This document shows positions 30,948 to 41,422 of a stretch of 64,000 nt of DNA, piece by piece; positions within the stretch are counted from its first letter, which is position 1, and every line of letters begins with the position of its first letter. The notes under the pieces are model-generated. The model was given only the letters and a program-made list of their open reading frames with translations, made no database searches and had not been told where the DNA came from. A program made the translations under genes and the position numbers. This stretch comes from Gracilibacillus caseinilyticus (GTDB taxonomy: Bacteria > Bacillota > Bacilli > Bacillales > Amphibacillaceae): assembly GCF_022919115.1 (NCBI RefSeq), contig NZ_CP095072.1, forward strand, positions 3,782,001 to 3,846,000, given 5' to 3'.

Positions 30948-31400
30948 TGTACCTAAAATTGCCTTTATTAAACTAGTTGTTTTTCCACCATCATAAATAA
31001 CGTATAACAACAGATAAACCGCAACACCTGTGATCGCTGTAAAAAACCAAATAATACTTGTTACAGGGCCGATCTTTTGGTGTTTAGCGATATTTCGTTT
31101 AAAGGCTAAAATAAGTGTAATCACACCAAAAACAGCACCTGTTGTAGCGAGGAAGATATGAAATATTAAAAAAATCGTATAGTAAAGCTTAATATCATCC
31201 GGCCCGCCAAAACTAGTATTGCCGATAAATACAGTACGTGACATATATATAATAAAAAACACCAACGCACTGTATGCAGCGGCAATCATCACTTTTCGAT
31301 GCTGCTTATATTTCTTTTTTATTACGAGGCGCCATCCAATTGCCACTAGAATCGCACTCAAAATAATAAAAAAGGTACTAAGAGTTGGTAATAACTGCAT
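30945..31400 (-). CDS. ctaM: DUF420 membrane protein CtaM
   Basis: 151-residue integral membrane protein with four helices and conserved histidines (KQHRKVMIAAAY, IFHIFLA, RNIAKHQKIG). The family is linked to maturation of cytochrome oxidase in Gram-positives (CtaM in Staphylococcus). The ATG at 31400 was chosen because GGAAGG is then ten bases upstream; an ATG three codons earlier lies too close to it. It follows ctaG by 20 bp, supporting an assembly role for the caa3 oxidase. Confidence 0.85.
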   Translation of the reverse strand: MQLLPTLSTFFIILSAILVAIGWRLVIKKKYKQHRKVMIAAAYSALVFFIIYMSRTVFIGNTSFGGPDDIKLYYTIFLIFHIFLATTGAVFGVITLILAFKRNIAKHQKIGPVTSIIWFFTAITGVAVYLLLYVIYDGGKTTSLIKAILGT

Positions 31401-31420
31401 TCCATCCATTCCTTCCCAAA

Positions 31421-32320
31421 TTATATTTGCCCTGTGTGATGGTTGCTAGGTAATGGATCCACTTTATCTGCACCACTTCTAAACCAAGGAAAGAAAATTC
31501 TGGCTAAAATACTACCAAAAATGATTTCCTGTGTTATTTTCATCACGATGCCACCAAGCTGTTGATCCTCCACTATTCCTAATGGAGAAAACATTTCCGG
31601 TCCATTGATCGATAAACCACTTAGACCTGTTAACACATCTCCAGGTACACATAATGAAAGAGCTTGTACCCAACTACCTCCCGCACCATAAGTAGCATAT
31701 AAGCTGTCTGTCGCAAATATGATAAGTGCACAGGCAGGTGTAATCAAAATTCCATTTGCACAAATATAACCAATTTTCAGTAATGGTTGCATTGTATCCA
31801 ATTCCTTTAGTGGAGTATAAATAGGCCACCACATCAGGAATGCTGCTAATAATATTGTTAAAGAGATAGACGTATGCGCAACATCATTTGCTTTAGCAAA
31901 ATCAAAAATAGCTGGAATATGATAAAAAGAAAATAACCCATTGAAAACTAGTAAAGCAATAAGCGGTTTGGTGCACAGCTTTAATATACTGCTTAATACA
32001 GGCATATTAAATACTTTTCTCCAGAACCAGGCTGGTATTCCACGAATCATTAAAATCGGAAATAACAGGTAATACAACGCCATTTGAATCATATGAGATG
32101 TAAACATGATGTGTGATAATAAATCAATCGGAGATCCTTTTATAATATACAATAACGCAATTCCACTATAAAAAAGGGTCATCTGTCTTCGATTGGCTTT
32201 TTTGTCATCATTACGTTTCACAAATAGCCAAAAATATAATACAGCCAGTAAAACGATAAAAAGTGCATAATATGGACTCCATAGTGCTCTGAACCCAAAA
32301 ATCTGTATGTCTTGCCACAT
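31421..32320 (-). CDS. ctaG: Cytochrome c oxidase assembly factor CtaG
   Basis: 299-residue membrane protein with seven helices, needed for formation of active cytochrome caa3 in B. subtilis. The conserved N-terminal FGFRALWSPYY, SHIMFTSHMIQMALYYLL and the histidine-rich membrane core are visible. The start at MWQDIQ was chosen because of GGAGTG ten bases upstream; the 14 codons before it lack support. It lies after ctaF but is separated by about 300 bp with two hairpins. Confidence 0.93.
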   Translation of the reverse strand: MWQDIQIFGFRALWSPYYALFIVLLAVLYFWLFVKRNDDKKANRRQMTLFYSGIALLYIIKGSPIDLLSHIMFTSHMIQMALYYLLFPILMIRGIPAWFWRKVFNMPVLSSILKLCTKPLIALLVFNGLFSFYHIPAIFDFAKANDVAHTSISLTILLAAFLMWWPIYTPLKELDTMQPLLKIGYICANGILITPACALIIFATDSLYATYGAGGSWVQALSLCVPGDVLTGLSGLSINGPEMFSPLGIVEDQQLGGIVMKITQEIIFGSILARIFFPWFRSGADKVDPLPSNHHTGQI

Positions 32321-32461
32321 ATTGAGATCACTCCATTTTTTATCCTTGCAACATACATTCATTATATCGGACTTATATCAGTCATAAAACAAGGTCTAGC
32401 ATTTTTTTTCAACAATTTCATGAACAGTATGTTTTCCTTCTATATTTATTACATTTTCAAA

Positions 32462-32505
32462 AAAAATCGGCATCCGCCTCGTTTCTTAGCGAGTGCCGTA
32501 GTTAT
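32462..32505 (-). terminator. Weak terminator-like hairpin in the ctaF-ctaG gap
   Basis: The minus strand shows CGGCACTCG ... CGAGGCGGATGCCG followed by ATTTTTTTG. The stem is interrupted. The remainder of 32321-32626 shows nothing else I recognise except the ctaF terminator. Confidence 0.4.
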
Positions 32506-32584
32506 TCTTATATTTGACACACTCTAAATTTTCACTACGTCGAGCTTCATCATTACAAAAATTTTATGCTTTCCTAGCGTGTTA

Positions 32585-32622
32585 AAAAAGCTTGAAAGGT
32601 ACCCTGGCACCTTTCAAGCTTT
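32585..32622 (-). terminator. Terminator of the ctaC-ctaF transcript
   Basis: AAGCTTGAAAGGT and ACCTTTCAAGCTT form a perfect 13-bp stem with an 8-nt loop, five bases after the ctaF stop, leading into T on the minus strand. Confidence 0.85.
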
Positions 32623-32626
32623 GACT

Positions 32627-32950
32627 TTACCACCAAACAAGAACAACTAATGCAAGTATTGTTAGAAATGCAGCAAATACACCGCCATAGAACATTAATG
32701 CTGGAAGTTCATGACCTTTGTGGCTCATATGCATGAAATAATACAATTGAAAGCCAACTTGAACAGCTGCTAATACTAAAATGACTGGGATGACAAATAA
32801 TCGATCTAACTCTGCCAACACCATTGCAAATGATATAAGCGTGAAAACAATCATTAATGCAAATGTGATTACTTGCTGCTTCATTTCCTCTTTTCGTTTC
32901 TGCTTTTCATAATCAAATTGCTGACTTGTTTCAGATACTTTGTCTGTCAT
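32627..32950 (-). CDS. ctaF: Cytochrome c oxidase subunit IV (CtaF, caa3 type)
   Basis: 107-residue subunit with three membrane helices after a charged N-terminus; the motif QVGFQLYYFMHMSHKGHE is typical of bacterial subunit IV. It follows ctaE by three bases and is the last gene of the ctaCDEF unit, with a strong terminator directly behind it. Confidence 0.93.
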   Translation of the reverse strand: MTDKVSETSQQFDYEKQKRKEEMKQQVITFALMIVFTLISFAMVLAELDRLFVIPVILVLAAVQVGFQLYYFMHMSHKGHELPALMFYGGVFAAFLTILALVVLVWW

Positions 32951-32953
32951 TGT

Positions 32954-33574
32954 TTACAGCACCCCCATCAGATAAACTACTGTGAAGATAAATACCCAAA
33001 CAACATCGATAAAGTGCCAGTATAAACTAGCGATGTAGAACTTAGGTGCATTGTATAAATTCAAGCCACGCTTTGCGTTACGGACCATTAATGAAATAAA
33101 CCATAATAAACCAAACACAACGTGCCCACCATGGAAGCCAACTAATGTGTAGAAGGCTGAACCAAATGCTGATGAACGCATCGTAAATTCATACTCATGA
33201 ATATAATGATTAAATTCATATAACTCAAAGCAAAGGAATCCAAGACCAAGTGCAACGGTGATACCGAGCCATACCATCATCTTCTTAAAATCATTATTCT
33301 TCATATGATACATCGCATATACACTTGTTAATGAACTGGTTAAAAGGAGCATCGTCATTATGAATACTAATTCAAGACCGAATAACTCTTCTGAACCTTT
33401 CCCACCGTTTGTCGAATCATTCAATGCTAAATAAGTCCCGAACAAACTCGCAAATAAAACGGACTCACCACCAAGGAAGAACCAAAAACCGATGAATTTA
33501 TTTTTCCCTTCCAAGGTTGCTTTCTCAGGATTATGAGGCATATGCTTCGGATTTAGTACATCTTGTTCACTCAT
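32954..33574 (-). CDS. ctaE: Cytochrome c oxidase subunit III (CtaE)
   Basis: 206-residue, five-helix subunit III of caa3 oxidase, which stabilises the catalytic subunit. Recognisable features are [20 protein letters not shown], the [13 protein letters not shown] segment and the C-terminal [20 protein letters not shown]. Its ATG overlaps the ctaD stop by 4 bp, indicating coupled translation and equal stoichiometry. Confidence 0.95.
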   Translation of the reverse strand: MSEQDVLNPKHMPHNPEKATLEGKNKFIGFWFFLGGESVLFASLFGTYLALNDSTNGGKGSEELFGLELVFIMTMLLLTSSLTSVYAMYHMKNNDFKKMMVWLGITVALGLGFLCFELYEFNHYIHEYEFTMRSSAFGSAFYTLVGFHGGHVVFGLLWFISLMVRNAKRGLNLYNAPKFYIASLYWHFIDVVWVFIFTVVYLMGVL

Positions 33575-35433
33575 GATTCCTCAGCCTCCTTCTGTAAGTC
33601 TTCCTTATGGATATGGTATCCAATATCGTCTTTCACGGAGCGAGTTAACATAGCACCTAATGCAATACCCATTCCGATAAATACTAGTGTCAACCATGAT
33701 AAATCATTCTTCTGATAAATAAAACCAAAACCTGCAATAAATAAACCGACTGATATGACAAATGGCAAGAACGAATTATTAGGCATATGAATATCACCAA
33801 TCGGTTCTGCAGGTGTCATGCCTTTACGTCCTTCTGTTTTTTCAACCCATAGCGGATCCAAACCACGCACTAACGGTAACTGTTTAAAGTTATAAAATGG
33901 TGGTGGTGAAGGAATCGCCCATTCTAATGTACGTGCATCCCAAGGGTCACCGCCAACTTTTTCATTTTTCATCGTTGTTTTTACAATATTGATTAAAAGG
34001 AAAATTGTACCGACACCCATTAAGAAGGCGCCAATTGTACTAACTAAGTTTCCTAAATCTAATCCTTGATTTTCTAAATATGTCCAATAACGTCTAGGCA
34101 TACCCATTAATCCTAGGAAATGCTGAATAAAAAACGTCAAATGGAAGCCAATAAAGAAGAACCAGAATGTAATTTTGCCAAGTTTATCATCTAGAATCGT
34201 ACCAAACATTTTTGGCCACCAGTAATGTAAACCAGCTAATAAGGCAAATACTACACCACCAACGATTACATAGTGGAAGTGCGCGACTACGAAGTACGTA
34301 TCGTGGAACTGGTAGTCAGCGGAAGCCGCTGCAACCATAACCCCTGTCATACCACCAAGTGTAAAAGTTGGGATAAAGCCTAATGCCCAAAGCATTGGGG
34401 TGTTAATTTCAATACTACCTCCCCAAAGTGTAAACAACCAGTTAAAGATTTTAATACCGGTTGGCACAGCGATGGCCATAGTTGCAACTGCAAATATAGA
34501 GTTAGCTGCTGGACCCATACCTACTGTGAACATGTGGTGCGCCCACACCATAAATCCTAAGAAACCAATAAGTACAGTTGCAAATACCATTGCTGTATAA
34601 CCAAACAAACGTTTTTTAGAGAAAGTAGAAATAATTTCACTAAAAACACCAAATGCCGGTAATGCCAGAATGTATACTTCCGGGTGTCCAAATATCCAGA
34701 ATAAGTGTTGCCAGATTACAGCATTACCACCCATATTGGCTTCGAAAAATCCTGAGCCAAACAAACGATCAAACATCATTAGGAATAAACCGACTGTTAA
34801 TGCTGGAAAGGCAAATAAAATAAGGGCACTTGCCACAAATGCAGTCCATGTAAATAATGGCATACGCATATAAGTCATTCCTGGTGCACGCATATTAACT
34901 ATTGTTACCAAGAAGTTAATACCACCCATTAACGTACCTGCACCCGAAATTTGCAGACCTAACACATAATAGTCTACCCCTTCTCCTGGAGAAGTAGTAG
35001 AAAGTGGTGCATAAGCAGTCCACCCTGCGTCAGCTGCTCCACCTGTAAACCAACCTACATTCAGCATAATTCCTCCGAAAAGGAACAGCCAAAAACCTAA
35101 GGAATTTAGAAATGGGAACGCGACATCTCGAGCTCCTATTTGTAACGGTACAACAGCATTCATAAATGCGAAGATAAGCGGCATTGCTGCCAAGAAAATC
35201 ATCGTGGTACCGTGCATTGTAATTAATTCATTATAGAAACCTGCACTTACAAAATCGTTCATCGGCTGCACTAATTGCCATCTAATTGCTAATGCTTCTA
35301 ATCCTCCAACCAGGAAGAAAAAACCACCAGCAATTAAATACATAATAGCAATTTTCTTATGGTCTACCGTTGTTAAATAGTCCCATAACGTAGCGCCGAA
35401 GCTCTTCTTGTTCGTAGCTACCAATGTACTCAA
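33571..35433 (-). CDS. ctaD: Cytochrome c oxidase subunit I (CtaD)
   Basis: Catalytic heme-copper subunit of caa3 oxidase, reducing O2 to water with proton pumping. The 620-residue length with a C-terminal extension fits caa3 type. The low-spin heme ligand region is [13 protein letters not shown], the CuB region is [15 protein letters not shown] (His-Pro-Glu-Val-Tyr) with WAHHMF, and the heme a3 and a ligands lie in [12 protein letters not shown]. It overlaps ctaE by 4 bp and follows ctaC by 17 bp. Confidence 0.97.
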   Translation of the reverse strand: MSTLVATNKKSFGATLWDYLTTVDHKKIAIMYLIAGGFFFLVGGLEALAIRWQLVQPMNDFVSAGFYNELITMHGTTMIFLAAMPLIFAFMNAVVPLQIGARDVAFPFLNSLGFWLFLFGGIMLNVGWFTGGAADAGWTAYAPLSTTSPGEGVDYYVLGLQISGAGTLMGGINFLVTIVNMRAPGMTYMRMPLFTWTAFVASALILFAFPALTVGLFLMMFDRLFGSGFFEANMGGNAVIWQHLFWIFGHPEVYILALPAFGVFSEIISTFSKKRLFGYTAMVFATVLIGFLGFMVWAHHMFTVGMGPAANSIFAVATMAIAVPTGIKIFNWLFTLWGGSIEINTPMLWALGFIPTFTLGGMTGVMVAAASADYQFHDTYFVVAHFHYVIVGGVVFALLAGLHYWWPKMFGTILDDKLGKITFWFFFIGFHLTFFIQHFLGLMGMPRRYWTYLENQGLDLGNLVSTIGAFLMGVGTIFLLINIVKTTMKNEKVGGDPWDARTLEWAIPSPPPFYNFKQLPLVRGLDPLWVEKTEGRKGMTPAEPIGDIHMPNNSFLPFVISVGLFIAGFGFIYQKNDLSWLTLVFIGMGIALGAMLTRSVKDDIGYHIHKEDLQKEAEES

Positions 35434-35450
35434 TTTAAATGAACCTCCCT

Positions 35451-36545
35451 TTAGTTACCTTGTCCTTCTTCTTCTCTAAAAATCTCCACACTTTCTACTG
35501 GTTTGTCAGTAGCTTTTAGTTCCATGAGAAAATCAGCAATTTTTTCGGCATCTTCTTCATTAATTGCATTGTCCGTCAGATAAGGTGCTTCCATCATACC
35601 ATTACCTGGTTTAATTTCTCCTGGATTTAATATCCAATCCACCAGTGCTTCTTTACTGTAATGTTCTACACCAGCAATCATCGCACGATTACCGAAATCA
35701 GCCAGGTTTGGAGCGATAACCGGATTGGTTGCACTCGCATCAATTGCATGACAGCTAATACAATTATTATTAAATAACTGTTGTCCTTCCTGAGCCGATG
35801 CAGACTGTGCAGTATATTCAGGATCAGTATTCTTCAATCCTTCAATCCACTGATCGTATTCTTCTTGACTGACTACTACAATTTTAAAGTCCATCAACGA
35901 GTGTGAATCACCACAGAACTCCGTACATTTACCCCAATACACGCCTTCTTCAAATGCTTCAATGTACATCGTGTTTTCGTTTTCAGGACTTACATCCATC
36001 TTACCTGAAATAGATGGTACCCAGAATGCGTGAATAACGTCACCTGATAGCATGTTCAGATAAACTTTCTGATCTACCGGAATATAAAGTTCCTGACTTG
36101 TTTGAACTTCTTCATTTGCATATTCGAAATTCCACCAGAACTGCATACCTTTAACGTTTACATTAATACTATCTTCTTTTTCACCTTCATCAGCTAAATC
36201 ATATGTACTAGCAATTGTAGGCACTGCGATAATAATTAATAGCAGAATTGGAATAACTGTCCAAACTACCTCCAACGTTTTGTTCCCCTCTGTTTGCTTA
36301 GGAATTTGATTTTCTTGTCCTTTTTTACGGCGGAATTTTAACACTACATAGATGTAGATCGCCATTACAACAATAAAGACAACAATCATAACAAGTATTG
36401 AAATAATAATGACATTAAAGGATTGCTCTGCCCCATACCCTTTAGGTACTAATGCTGTTAAGTTATTCTTACCGCATGCTGTAAGTACCATGACTAAAAA
36501 GGAAAAAATGGACAAAGTTCGGATTTTTCCCATCCAATCTTTCAT
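35451..36545 (-). CDS. ctaC: Cytochrome c oxidase subunit II with fused cytochrome c (CtaC)
   Basis: Lipoprotein subunit II of caa3 oxidase. The signal peptide ends in the lipobox LTAC (Cys24). Two membrane helices (about 43-68 and 93-112) are followed by the CuA domain with H172, C207, C211, H215 and M218, and a C-terminal cytochrome c domain with heme motif CISCH at 262-266. This fusion identifies a caa3 oxidase taking electrons from cytochrome c. 364 residues, close to B. subtilis CtaC. Confidence 0.97.
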   Translation of the reverse strand: MKDWMGKIRTLSIFSFLVMVLTACGKNNLTALVPKGYGAEQSFNVIIISILVMIVVFIVVMAIYIYVVLKFRRKKGQENQIPKQTEGNKTLEVVWTVIPILLLIIIAVPTIASTYDLADEGEKEDSINVNVKGMQFWWNFEYANEEVQTSQELYIPVDQKVYLNMLSGDVIHAFWVPSISGKMDVSPENENTMYIEAFEEGVYWGKCTEFCGDSHSLMDFKIVVVSQEEYDQWIEGLKNTDPEYTAQSASAQEGQQLFNNNCISCHAIDASATNPVIAPNLADFGNRAMIAGVEHYSKEALVDWILNPGEIKPGNGMMEAPYLTDNAINEEDAEKIADFLMELKATDKPVESVEIFREEEGQGN

Positions 36546-36584
36546 GTTTGACCCTCTCTTTCTTTTGTAAGCTTAGTATATTAT

Positions 36585-36611
36585 TTAGAAAAACTTGAAA
36601 AATTTCAAGTT
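36585..36611 (-). terminator. Hairpin between ctaB and ctaC
   Basis: AACTTGAAA and TTTCAAGTT form a perfect 9-bp stem with a 2-nt loop; on the minus strand it is followed by a TTTTTC run. It is AT-rich and probably a weak terminator or RNA-processing site that sets ctaB and ctaC levels apart. Confidence 0.5.
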
Positions 36612-36632
36612 AGACTGACAATTTTTTCTTCA

Positions 36633-37568
36633 TTATAACAAATTACTTGGAAAAGTTATAATAATCATCGAAAGAAATACAATAGTCAAATATATTAGTG
36701 AATAGATAAACATTTGATTTGACCATTTTTTGTCATCTTTCACAAATAACCCTTTTATCGATAGGGCCAGCCATCCGACATTTAATAGCGTTGCTAAAAT
36801 AACAAAAATTAATCCTATTTCGTGTAATAAAAATGGGATAGGCAATAAGCAGATAATATAAACAAGCATTTGGCGTTTTGTTATATTCACACCATAAACA
36901 ACGGGTAACATCGGAATGTTCGCGTTGCGATAATCATCCACTTTTTTCATTGCAATGGCCAGAAAGTGCGGTGTCTGCCAGATAAATATTAACAAGAATA
37001 AAATCCAAGCTACACCGTGGAGGTCAGGATCAACAGCAGACCAGCCGATTAACGGGGGAACAGCCCCTGATAGGCTTCCAATTGCAGTGTTAATAGTATA
37101 TTTCCGTTTTGACCAGAGCGTATACAACACGACGTAACTAAACCAGCCAATAAAACCAAAAATTGCGGTTTGAACAGACGCAAGAGATAAAATTAATATA
37201 CCGATTACAGATAGCGCTACCCCAATAATCAAAACGTGTGTTATGTATATCGTCCCTGTTACGGTTGGCCTTTCTCTCGTTCGTTTCATTATTTGATCAA
37301 TATCCCGATCATAATAATTATTGATTACACACCCGCCAGCTATGACAAAAGCAGTCCCTATAAGAGTTACTAATAAGAGATGCCAATAATTTAAAAAGGA
37401 GGTATTGGTATAATATAAGGCTAACCAAAAACCTGCAAAAGCAGTCATTGTATTCGAGTTAATGATACCGACTTTCATTACTGATTTAAGTTCGGACCAT
37501 TTATACCAATACTCATTCGTCTGTGAAGATAAAATCGATTCCTGCGTTGTAAATTCCATTTTATCCAT
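36633..37568 (-). CDS. ctaB: Protoheme IX farnesyltransferase (heme O synthase) CtaB
   Basis: UbiA-family membrane prenyltransferase converting heme B to heme O for the caa3 oxidase. The 311-residue protein has about nine helices, the allylic-diphosphate motif NNYYDRDID followed by MKRTRERP, and a second aspartate-containing loop, KKVDDYRNANIPMLP. GGAGGGTG precedes the ATG. It heads the cta operon and is divergent from ctaA. Confidence 0.95.
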   Translation of the reverse strand: MDKMEFTTQESILSSQTNEYWYKWSELKSVMKVGIINSNTMTAFAGFWLALYYTNTSFLNYWHLLLVTLIGTAFVIAGGCVINNYYDRDIDQIMKRTRERPTVTGTIYITHVLIIGVALSVIGILILSLASVQTAIFGFIGWFSYVVLYTLWSKRKYTINTAIGSLSGAVPPLIGWSAVDPDLHGVAWILFLLIFIWQTPHFLAIAMKKVDDYRNANIPMLPVVYGVNITKRQMLVYIICLLPIPFLLHEIGLIFVILATLLNVGWLALSIKGLFVKDDKKWSNQMFIYSLIYLTIVFLSMIIITFPSNLL

Positions 37569-37952
37569 CTATCGTTGCACCCTCCTTTCTAACTTTTCAA
37601 ATTTTGCATAACGCGAAGTTTACTGGTTTTATAACCAAGTAAATACAATTTTTTATCAAACAATGATATTGTACCATGTATTTGCATGCTTCGCTATTTA
37701 AGTTCCAGAATGATTTAAAAATGTGACATTTTTGTGAACGTTTTATGCAAAATCAAACTTATCGACACGAAACTATATTAATTTGTTATAATAGACAAGA
37801 TTTTGATTTGGAATCAAACCAACATCCACCCTATTTATTTCTAGCATAATACATAATTATTTTGCAAGCGTTTTTCGGGAAAACTTGAAAAAACATTCAT
37901 GCTATTTTTAAATAGAATGGAAACTTCTATGGGTAGACGAGGTGTACGAAAT
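37569..37952. promoter_or_regulatory. Divergent ctaB/ctaA control region
   Basis: 384 bp between the two heme-A synthesis genes. A TATAAT (37787-37792) faces ctaA, with a TCGACA-like -35 at an overlong 19-bp spacing. TTTTTGTGAACGTTTTATG at 37729-37747 resembles the TTGTGAA-based site bound by ResD, which activates both genes in B. subtilis; this is inference from similarity and context. Nothing else recognised. Confidence 0.4.
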
Positions 37953-38834
37953 ATGAAATTTTTAAAAGTGTTATCGATCCTTTCCACTTTAGTCATGATA
38001 TTCGTGTTAATTGGTGGAGCATTAGTAACAAAGACTGGGTCAGGAATGGGCTGTGGCGCCAATTGGCCCTTCTGTTATGGTGATTGGTCCTTGGAAATGT
38101 TTATTGAATTGAGTCATAGGGTTGTCTCTGCTGGTGCCGGATTACTCGTATTGTTATTATCTATTTTATCTTGGCGTAAAATTGGTCACATTCGCGAAAC
38201 AAAATTTTTAGCCTTTGTATCGATATTCTTCCTAGTTCTTCAAGGCTTAATTGGAGCGGCAGCTGTAGTATGGTCACAATCTGATTTTGTATTAGCTCTC
38301 CATTTCGGAATATCACTCATTTCATTTGCAGCAGTATTATTATTAACACTGCTTATCTTTGAAATTGATCATAAATTCGATGCTGACTCCCTTATGATAA
38401 GTGCTAAATATCGCAAACAGTTTTTCTGGTTAGCTCTTTACTTAATGTTCGTTGTTTATTCAGGGGCATTAGTGAGACATATCGATTCCAGTCTTGCCTG
38501 CCCGGACTGGCCGATGTGTGTAAATAACCAGCCTTTCAACTTTGATTTTCATTTGGGACAATGGGTGCAAATGGGGCATCGCTTACTTGCTGGTGTAGCT
38601 TTTATTTGGACTTGGATTCTGTTATTTAACATTATACGTGATTACCCATCAAGCCGTGTTATGTATAATGGCTGGATGATTAATACGATCCTGGTTACAA
38701 TCCAAGTGTTGCTCGGTGCATTAATTATTTTCACTGTAGGAAATCTCTTCGTCGCCTTATTACACGCATTAGTACTTAGCTTATATTTCGGTATACTATG
38801 TTATTTCTTACTATTATCGTACCGAAGCTTATAG
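37953..38834 (+). CDS. ctaA: Heme A synthase CtaA
   Basis: Membrane enzyme oxidising heme O to heme A. The 293-residue protein has eight helices in two homologous halves, with GGALVTKTGSGMGCG and the cysteine pair GCGANWPFC in the first half and ACPDWPMC in the second, plus conserved histidines (LSHRV, ALHF, MGHR, LLHAL). The start MKFLKVLS was chosen because GAGGTG lies eight bases upstream; an 18-codon longer reading is not supported by the family. In B. subtilis pycA would be next; here a repeat fills that place. Confidence 0.95.
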   Translation: MKFLKVLSILSTLVMIFVLIGGALVTKTGSGMGCGANWPFCYGDWSLEMFIELSHRVVSAGAGLLVLLLSILSWRKIGHIRETKFLAFVSIFFLVLQGLIGAAAVVWSQSDFVLALHFGISLISFAAVLLLTLLIFEIDHKFDADSLMISAKYRKQFFWLALYLMFVVYSGALVRHIDSSLACPDWPMCVNNQPFNFDFHLGQWVQMGHRLLAGVAFIWTWILLFNIIRDYPSSRVMYNGWMINTILVTIQVLLGALIIFTVGNLFVALLHALVLSLYFGILCYFLLLSYRSL

Positions 38835-38845
38835 AATATACCAAG

Positions 38846-38878
38846 AACCGGGCTGTGTTCATTCATGCCCGTTTTTGT
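38846..38878 (+). terminator. Terminator of ctaA
   Basis: AACCGGGC pairs with GCCCGTTT, followed by TTG and further T, twelve bases after the ctaA stop. Confidence 0.7.
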
Positions 38879-39014
38879 TATGTGATAAAATAATTTTCTT
38901 TTCATTGCCTAAATGTATATCTTGTGTAAATGTAATGGAGTGAATTTGCTTAGCAAAGCTAGTTAAAATAAACATAAAGAAGTTGAAGCAAACTGCGAAG
39001 TAATGACCATTCAG

Positions 39015-39645
39015 CTATATATAATGTGAAGATTTTCCAAGAGATCATTTTGACATGGTTTGTGTGCTAAAATATCGCTCCGGACATCCACTCCGCGTCC
39101 TGTGGGGCACGGGAGTCTCCGTGGTTTGCCTGCGCTAAGGTACTTGCTCTACAATTGAGGAAAGAGGTAGTATATTAGCTATTTCATTCGTTGTGGAACT
39201 TTGACTTAAGCGTATGAAATATACAGAGACTCTCCCCACTATTGTTAGTGTTTTGAATATAGGAACATCTTACAATGTATATCATTCATTAAAAAAGGTA
39301 GCTACTCCAGGCACTCTTTTCTATTGCTAGTCATACTGGGATTAAGAGATTTTAATTACCTGCAGTTAAAGCATTTTTTAAATGAAGTATAGACAAATAT
39401 GGATACCGCTCAAAATGCTACCTCTTACATCAGTTGTAAAATATTAATATTAGCGTAGGCCAACCACGTAGACTCCCGCGGGATTGTGCAGGTGCTGAAG
39501 ATCCACTTTGTGAAGCGATCTTCTTTACAAAGTTAGTTTCAGCCGTTGCCCCGCAGGACGCGAAGTGGTTGGCCGGAGCGGAATTTAAGCACAGTATATA
39601 TGTCAATATGATCTCAAAGCTGATCATCACGTTCATTTTTCACGG
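39015..39645 (+). repeat. Modular palindromic repeat, copy 5 (degenerate composite)
   Basis: About 630 bp filling most of the ctaA-ftsW gap. A reversed, loop-less B palindrome (GCTCCGGACATCCACTCCGC ... GGAGTCTCCGTGGTTTGCC) comes first, then reversed linker remnants and about 200 bp of unrelated sequence. A full B module with the type-I hairpin follows (AGGCCAACCACGTAGACTCC ... CGCGAAGTGGTTGGCCGGAG). Both outer ends are decayed, so borders are approximate. Confidence 0.75.
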
Positions 39646-39687
39646 TTATATACGAAGTTACTTCATAGTTTATAGATACTGCGCAAG

Positions 39688-39740
39688 AAAAAAACGAACA
39701 TTGCACGAATCTTAATTGATAAGAATTCGTGTCATGTTCG
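39688..39740 (-). terminator. Long terminator of ftsW
   Basis: CGAACAT, then ACGAAT, pair across mismatches with ATTCGT and ATGTTCG; the minus strand continues into seven T. It lies about 60 bp after the ftsW stop. Confidence 0.8.
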
Positions 39741-39801
39741 GCTTGGCTTTGGCTAAAAATTTTATATCCCAGCTTCTTTGTAATAGAAGTTTCATCCCTA
39801 T

Positions 39802-40992
39802 TCAGGATGAGAAATTTCTTCTAAATCTTTTGGTTACTGGACTTGTTTTCGTTTCTTCATTTTCTGTTAAGACGGTTTCCTCATTAAAACGCTGATAATT
39901 AACATGACGGGCAATATTATTTAATATTCCCATTGAAAATAGTAATACCAGCAACGAAGAGCCACCATAACTAACAAATGGCAATGTAACACCTGTAATT
40001 GGTAATAAACCAGAAATAGCACCTAAATTAATACAAGCCTGAATACCAACCATTGAAGAAATTCCTATGGCTAACAAACTGCCAAATGGATTCTCGCATT
40101 TTTTTGCGATGAATAGCCCTCTTAAGACGATAACACTGATCATAGCTAGTACAAACAGGACACCAAATGCACCTAGCTCTTCTGCAATAACCGCCATAAT
40201 AAAATCACTTTCTGCCTGGGTTAGGTAGCCAAGCTTCTGAATGCCTTGTCCAATTCCCAGGCCAGAAACTCCACCTGTACCGATTGCTATGTAGGATTGT
40301 ATCAGTTGGTAACCACTGTCTTCAGGATCTTCAAATGGTTGATAAGCACCCGTGAAACGTGAGATTTTTTCATCCGTTGACATTTGTACACCTACTGCTA
40401 CTAATACTAGCAAACCAATGAGCATCAGCAATGACAAATGCTTGAATTTAATACCAGAACTGAATATGATCGTGCACGCAATAGCAAAAACAATCGCTGC
40501 AGTCCCTACATCCGGCTGCATAATAATTAATCCTAGTAACGCACAAGTAATCACTAGAGGAGGTAATACCCCTTTAAAAAAATCACCGATATAAGCTAAT
40601 TTTTTTGTGTAAATAGATGATAAATAGATGATCAAGCCTATTTTTACAAATTCAGCGGGCTGAATGGAAAAAGGTCCGATTTTAATCCACGACTGGGATG
40701 AGTTAAGCGTAACCCCCATAAATTCGACAGCAAGTAATGACAGAAACATAATCAGAACAATCCATTTGGAAAGCTTCTGATAAAATGTATACTTAAAATA
40801 GCTGGCAAATACAAATACTACCAAACCCAGAACGAGCCATATCCCTTGTTTTAGTGCCATATAATATGCTGGCTCATCCTTCATAACAGACGTGACCATA
40901 CTTGCACTGTAAATCATTACAATACCAAAACAGGCCAATACAATTGGCGAAATCATTAATAGAAAATCAAAAGTTTTCTTTTTTTGTGTCAT
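39802..40992 (-). CDS. ftsW: Peptidoglycan polymerase FtsW
   Basis: SEDS-family glycosyltransferase for septal peptidoglycan, partner of the pbpB product. The 396-residue protein has ten helices, with SQSWIKIGPFSIQPAEFVKI, IMQPDVGTA and LPITGVTLPFVSYGGSSLL, plus a basic C-terminal tail after the last helix (about 360-396). Identity as ftsW rests on its place beside ylaN and the cta region, where B. subtilis ftsW lies; it is a paralogue of the dcw spoVE. Confidence 0.9.
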   Translation of the reverse strand: MTQKKKTFDFLLMISPIVLACFGIVMIYSASMVTSVMKDEPAYYMALKQGIWLVLGLVVFVFASYFKYTFYQKLSKWIVLIMFLSLLAVEFMGVTLNSSQSWIKIGPFSIQPAEFVKIGLIIYLSSIYTKKLAYIGDFFKGVLPPLVITCALLGLIIMQPDVGTAAIVFAIACTIIFSSGIKFKHLSLLMLIGLLVLVAVGVQMSTDEKISRFTGAYQPFEDPEDSGYQLIQSYIAIGTGGVSGLGIGQGIQKLGYLTQAESDFIMAVIAEELGAFGVLFVLAMISVIVLRGLFIAKKCENPFGSLLAIGISSMVGIQACINLGAISGLLPITGVTLPFVSYGGSSLLVLLFSMGILNNIARHVNYQRFNEETVLTENEETKTSPVTKRFRRNFSS

Positions 40993-41131
40993 AAACAGAT
41001 ACCTCGGAATCTAGTATATTGTTCAAACCTTATTCTATCATACTATCACTTATATTTAATATAGGACATTATAAATAGGATAAGCAAGCTAAAAAACAAA
41101 AACCTTGCCTATGATGGGGCAAAGTTTTCAG

Positions 41132-41422
41132 TTATCGTCTATAATGTTGTTGTGATGCCTCATGGAGTACATTCAGTTGCTTTTCCAAATTATCTAAAAG
41201 CGCTTTACCATCCTCTTCCCTGATCAGTTCCAAACGGACAGCGAAATCTATTTCTTTTGATAAACCAAACATTTGTGTATCTAGTACTTCTTCATATAAA
41301 GGGCATTGTGGCATTGTTAAGTTATCTATTTGAACTTTTATTAATTGTAATATTTTATCTGCGTCAGCCTTCAAAATCGCATAAGCTTGCTCTTCTTTAC
41401 TTACAGCCACTTCAGGTATCAA
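41132..41422 (-). CDS. ylaN: YlaN family protein (DUF1507)
   Basis: 96-residue soluble protein, nearly invariant across Bacilli in the segment [20 protein letters not shown] (about residues 34-53). Work in B. subtilis and Staphylococcus links YlaN to iron homeostasis through Fur. The TTG start was retained because GGAGGGG lies eight bases upstream. It sits upstream of ftsW as in B. subtilis. Confidence 0.92.
   Translation of the reverse strand: MIPEVAVSKEEQAYAILKADADKILQLIKVQIDNLTMPQCPLYEEVLDTQMFGLSKEIDFAVRLELIREEDGKALLDNLEKQLNVLHEASQQHYRR

Noticed and set aside
37863..37878. cre-like sequence TGCAAGCGTTTTTC near ctaA
   Set aside because: Three mismatches at conserved positions of the CcpA consensus; too weak to call, although ctaB-F is under carbon control in B. 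subtilis.
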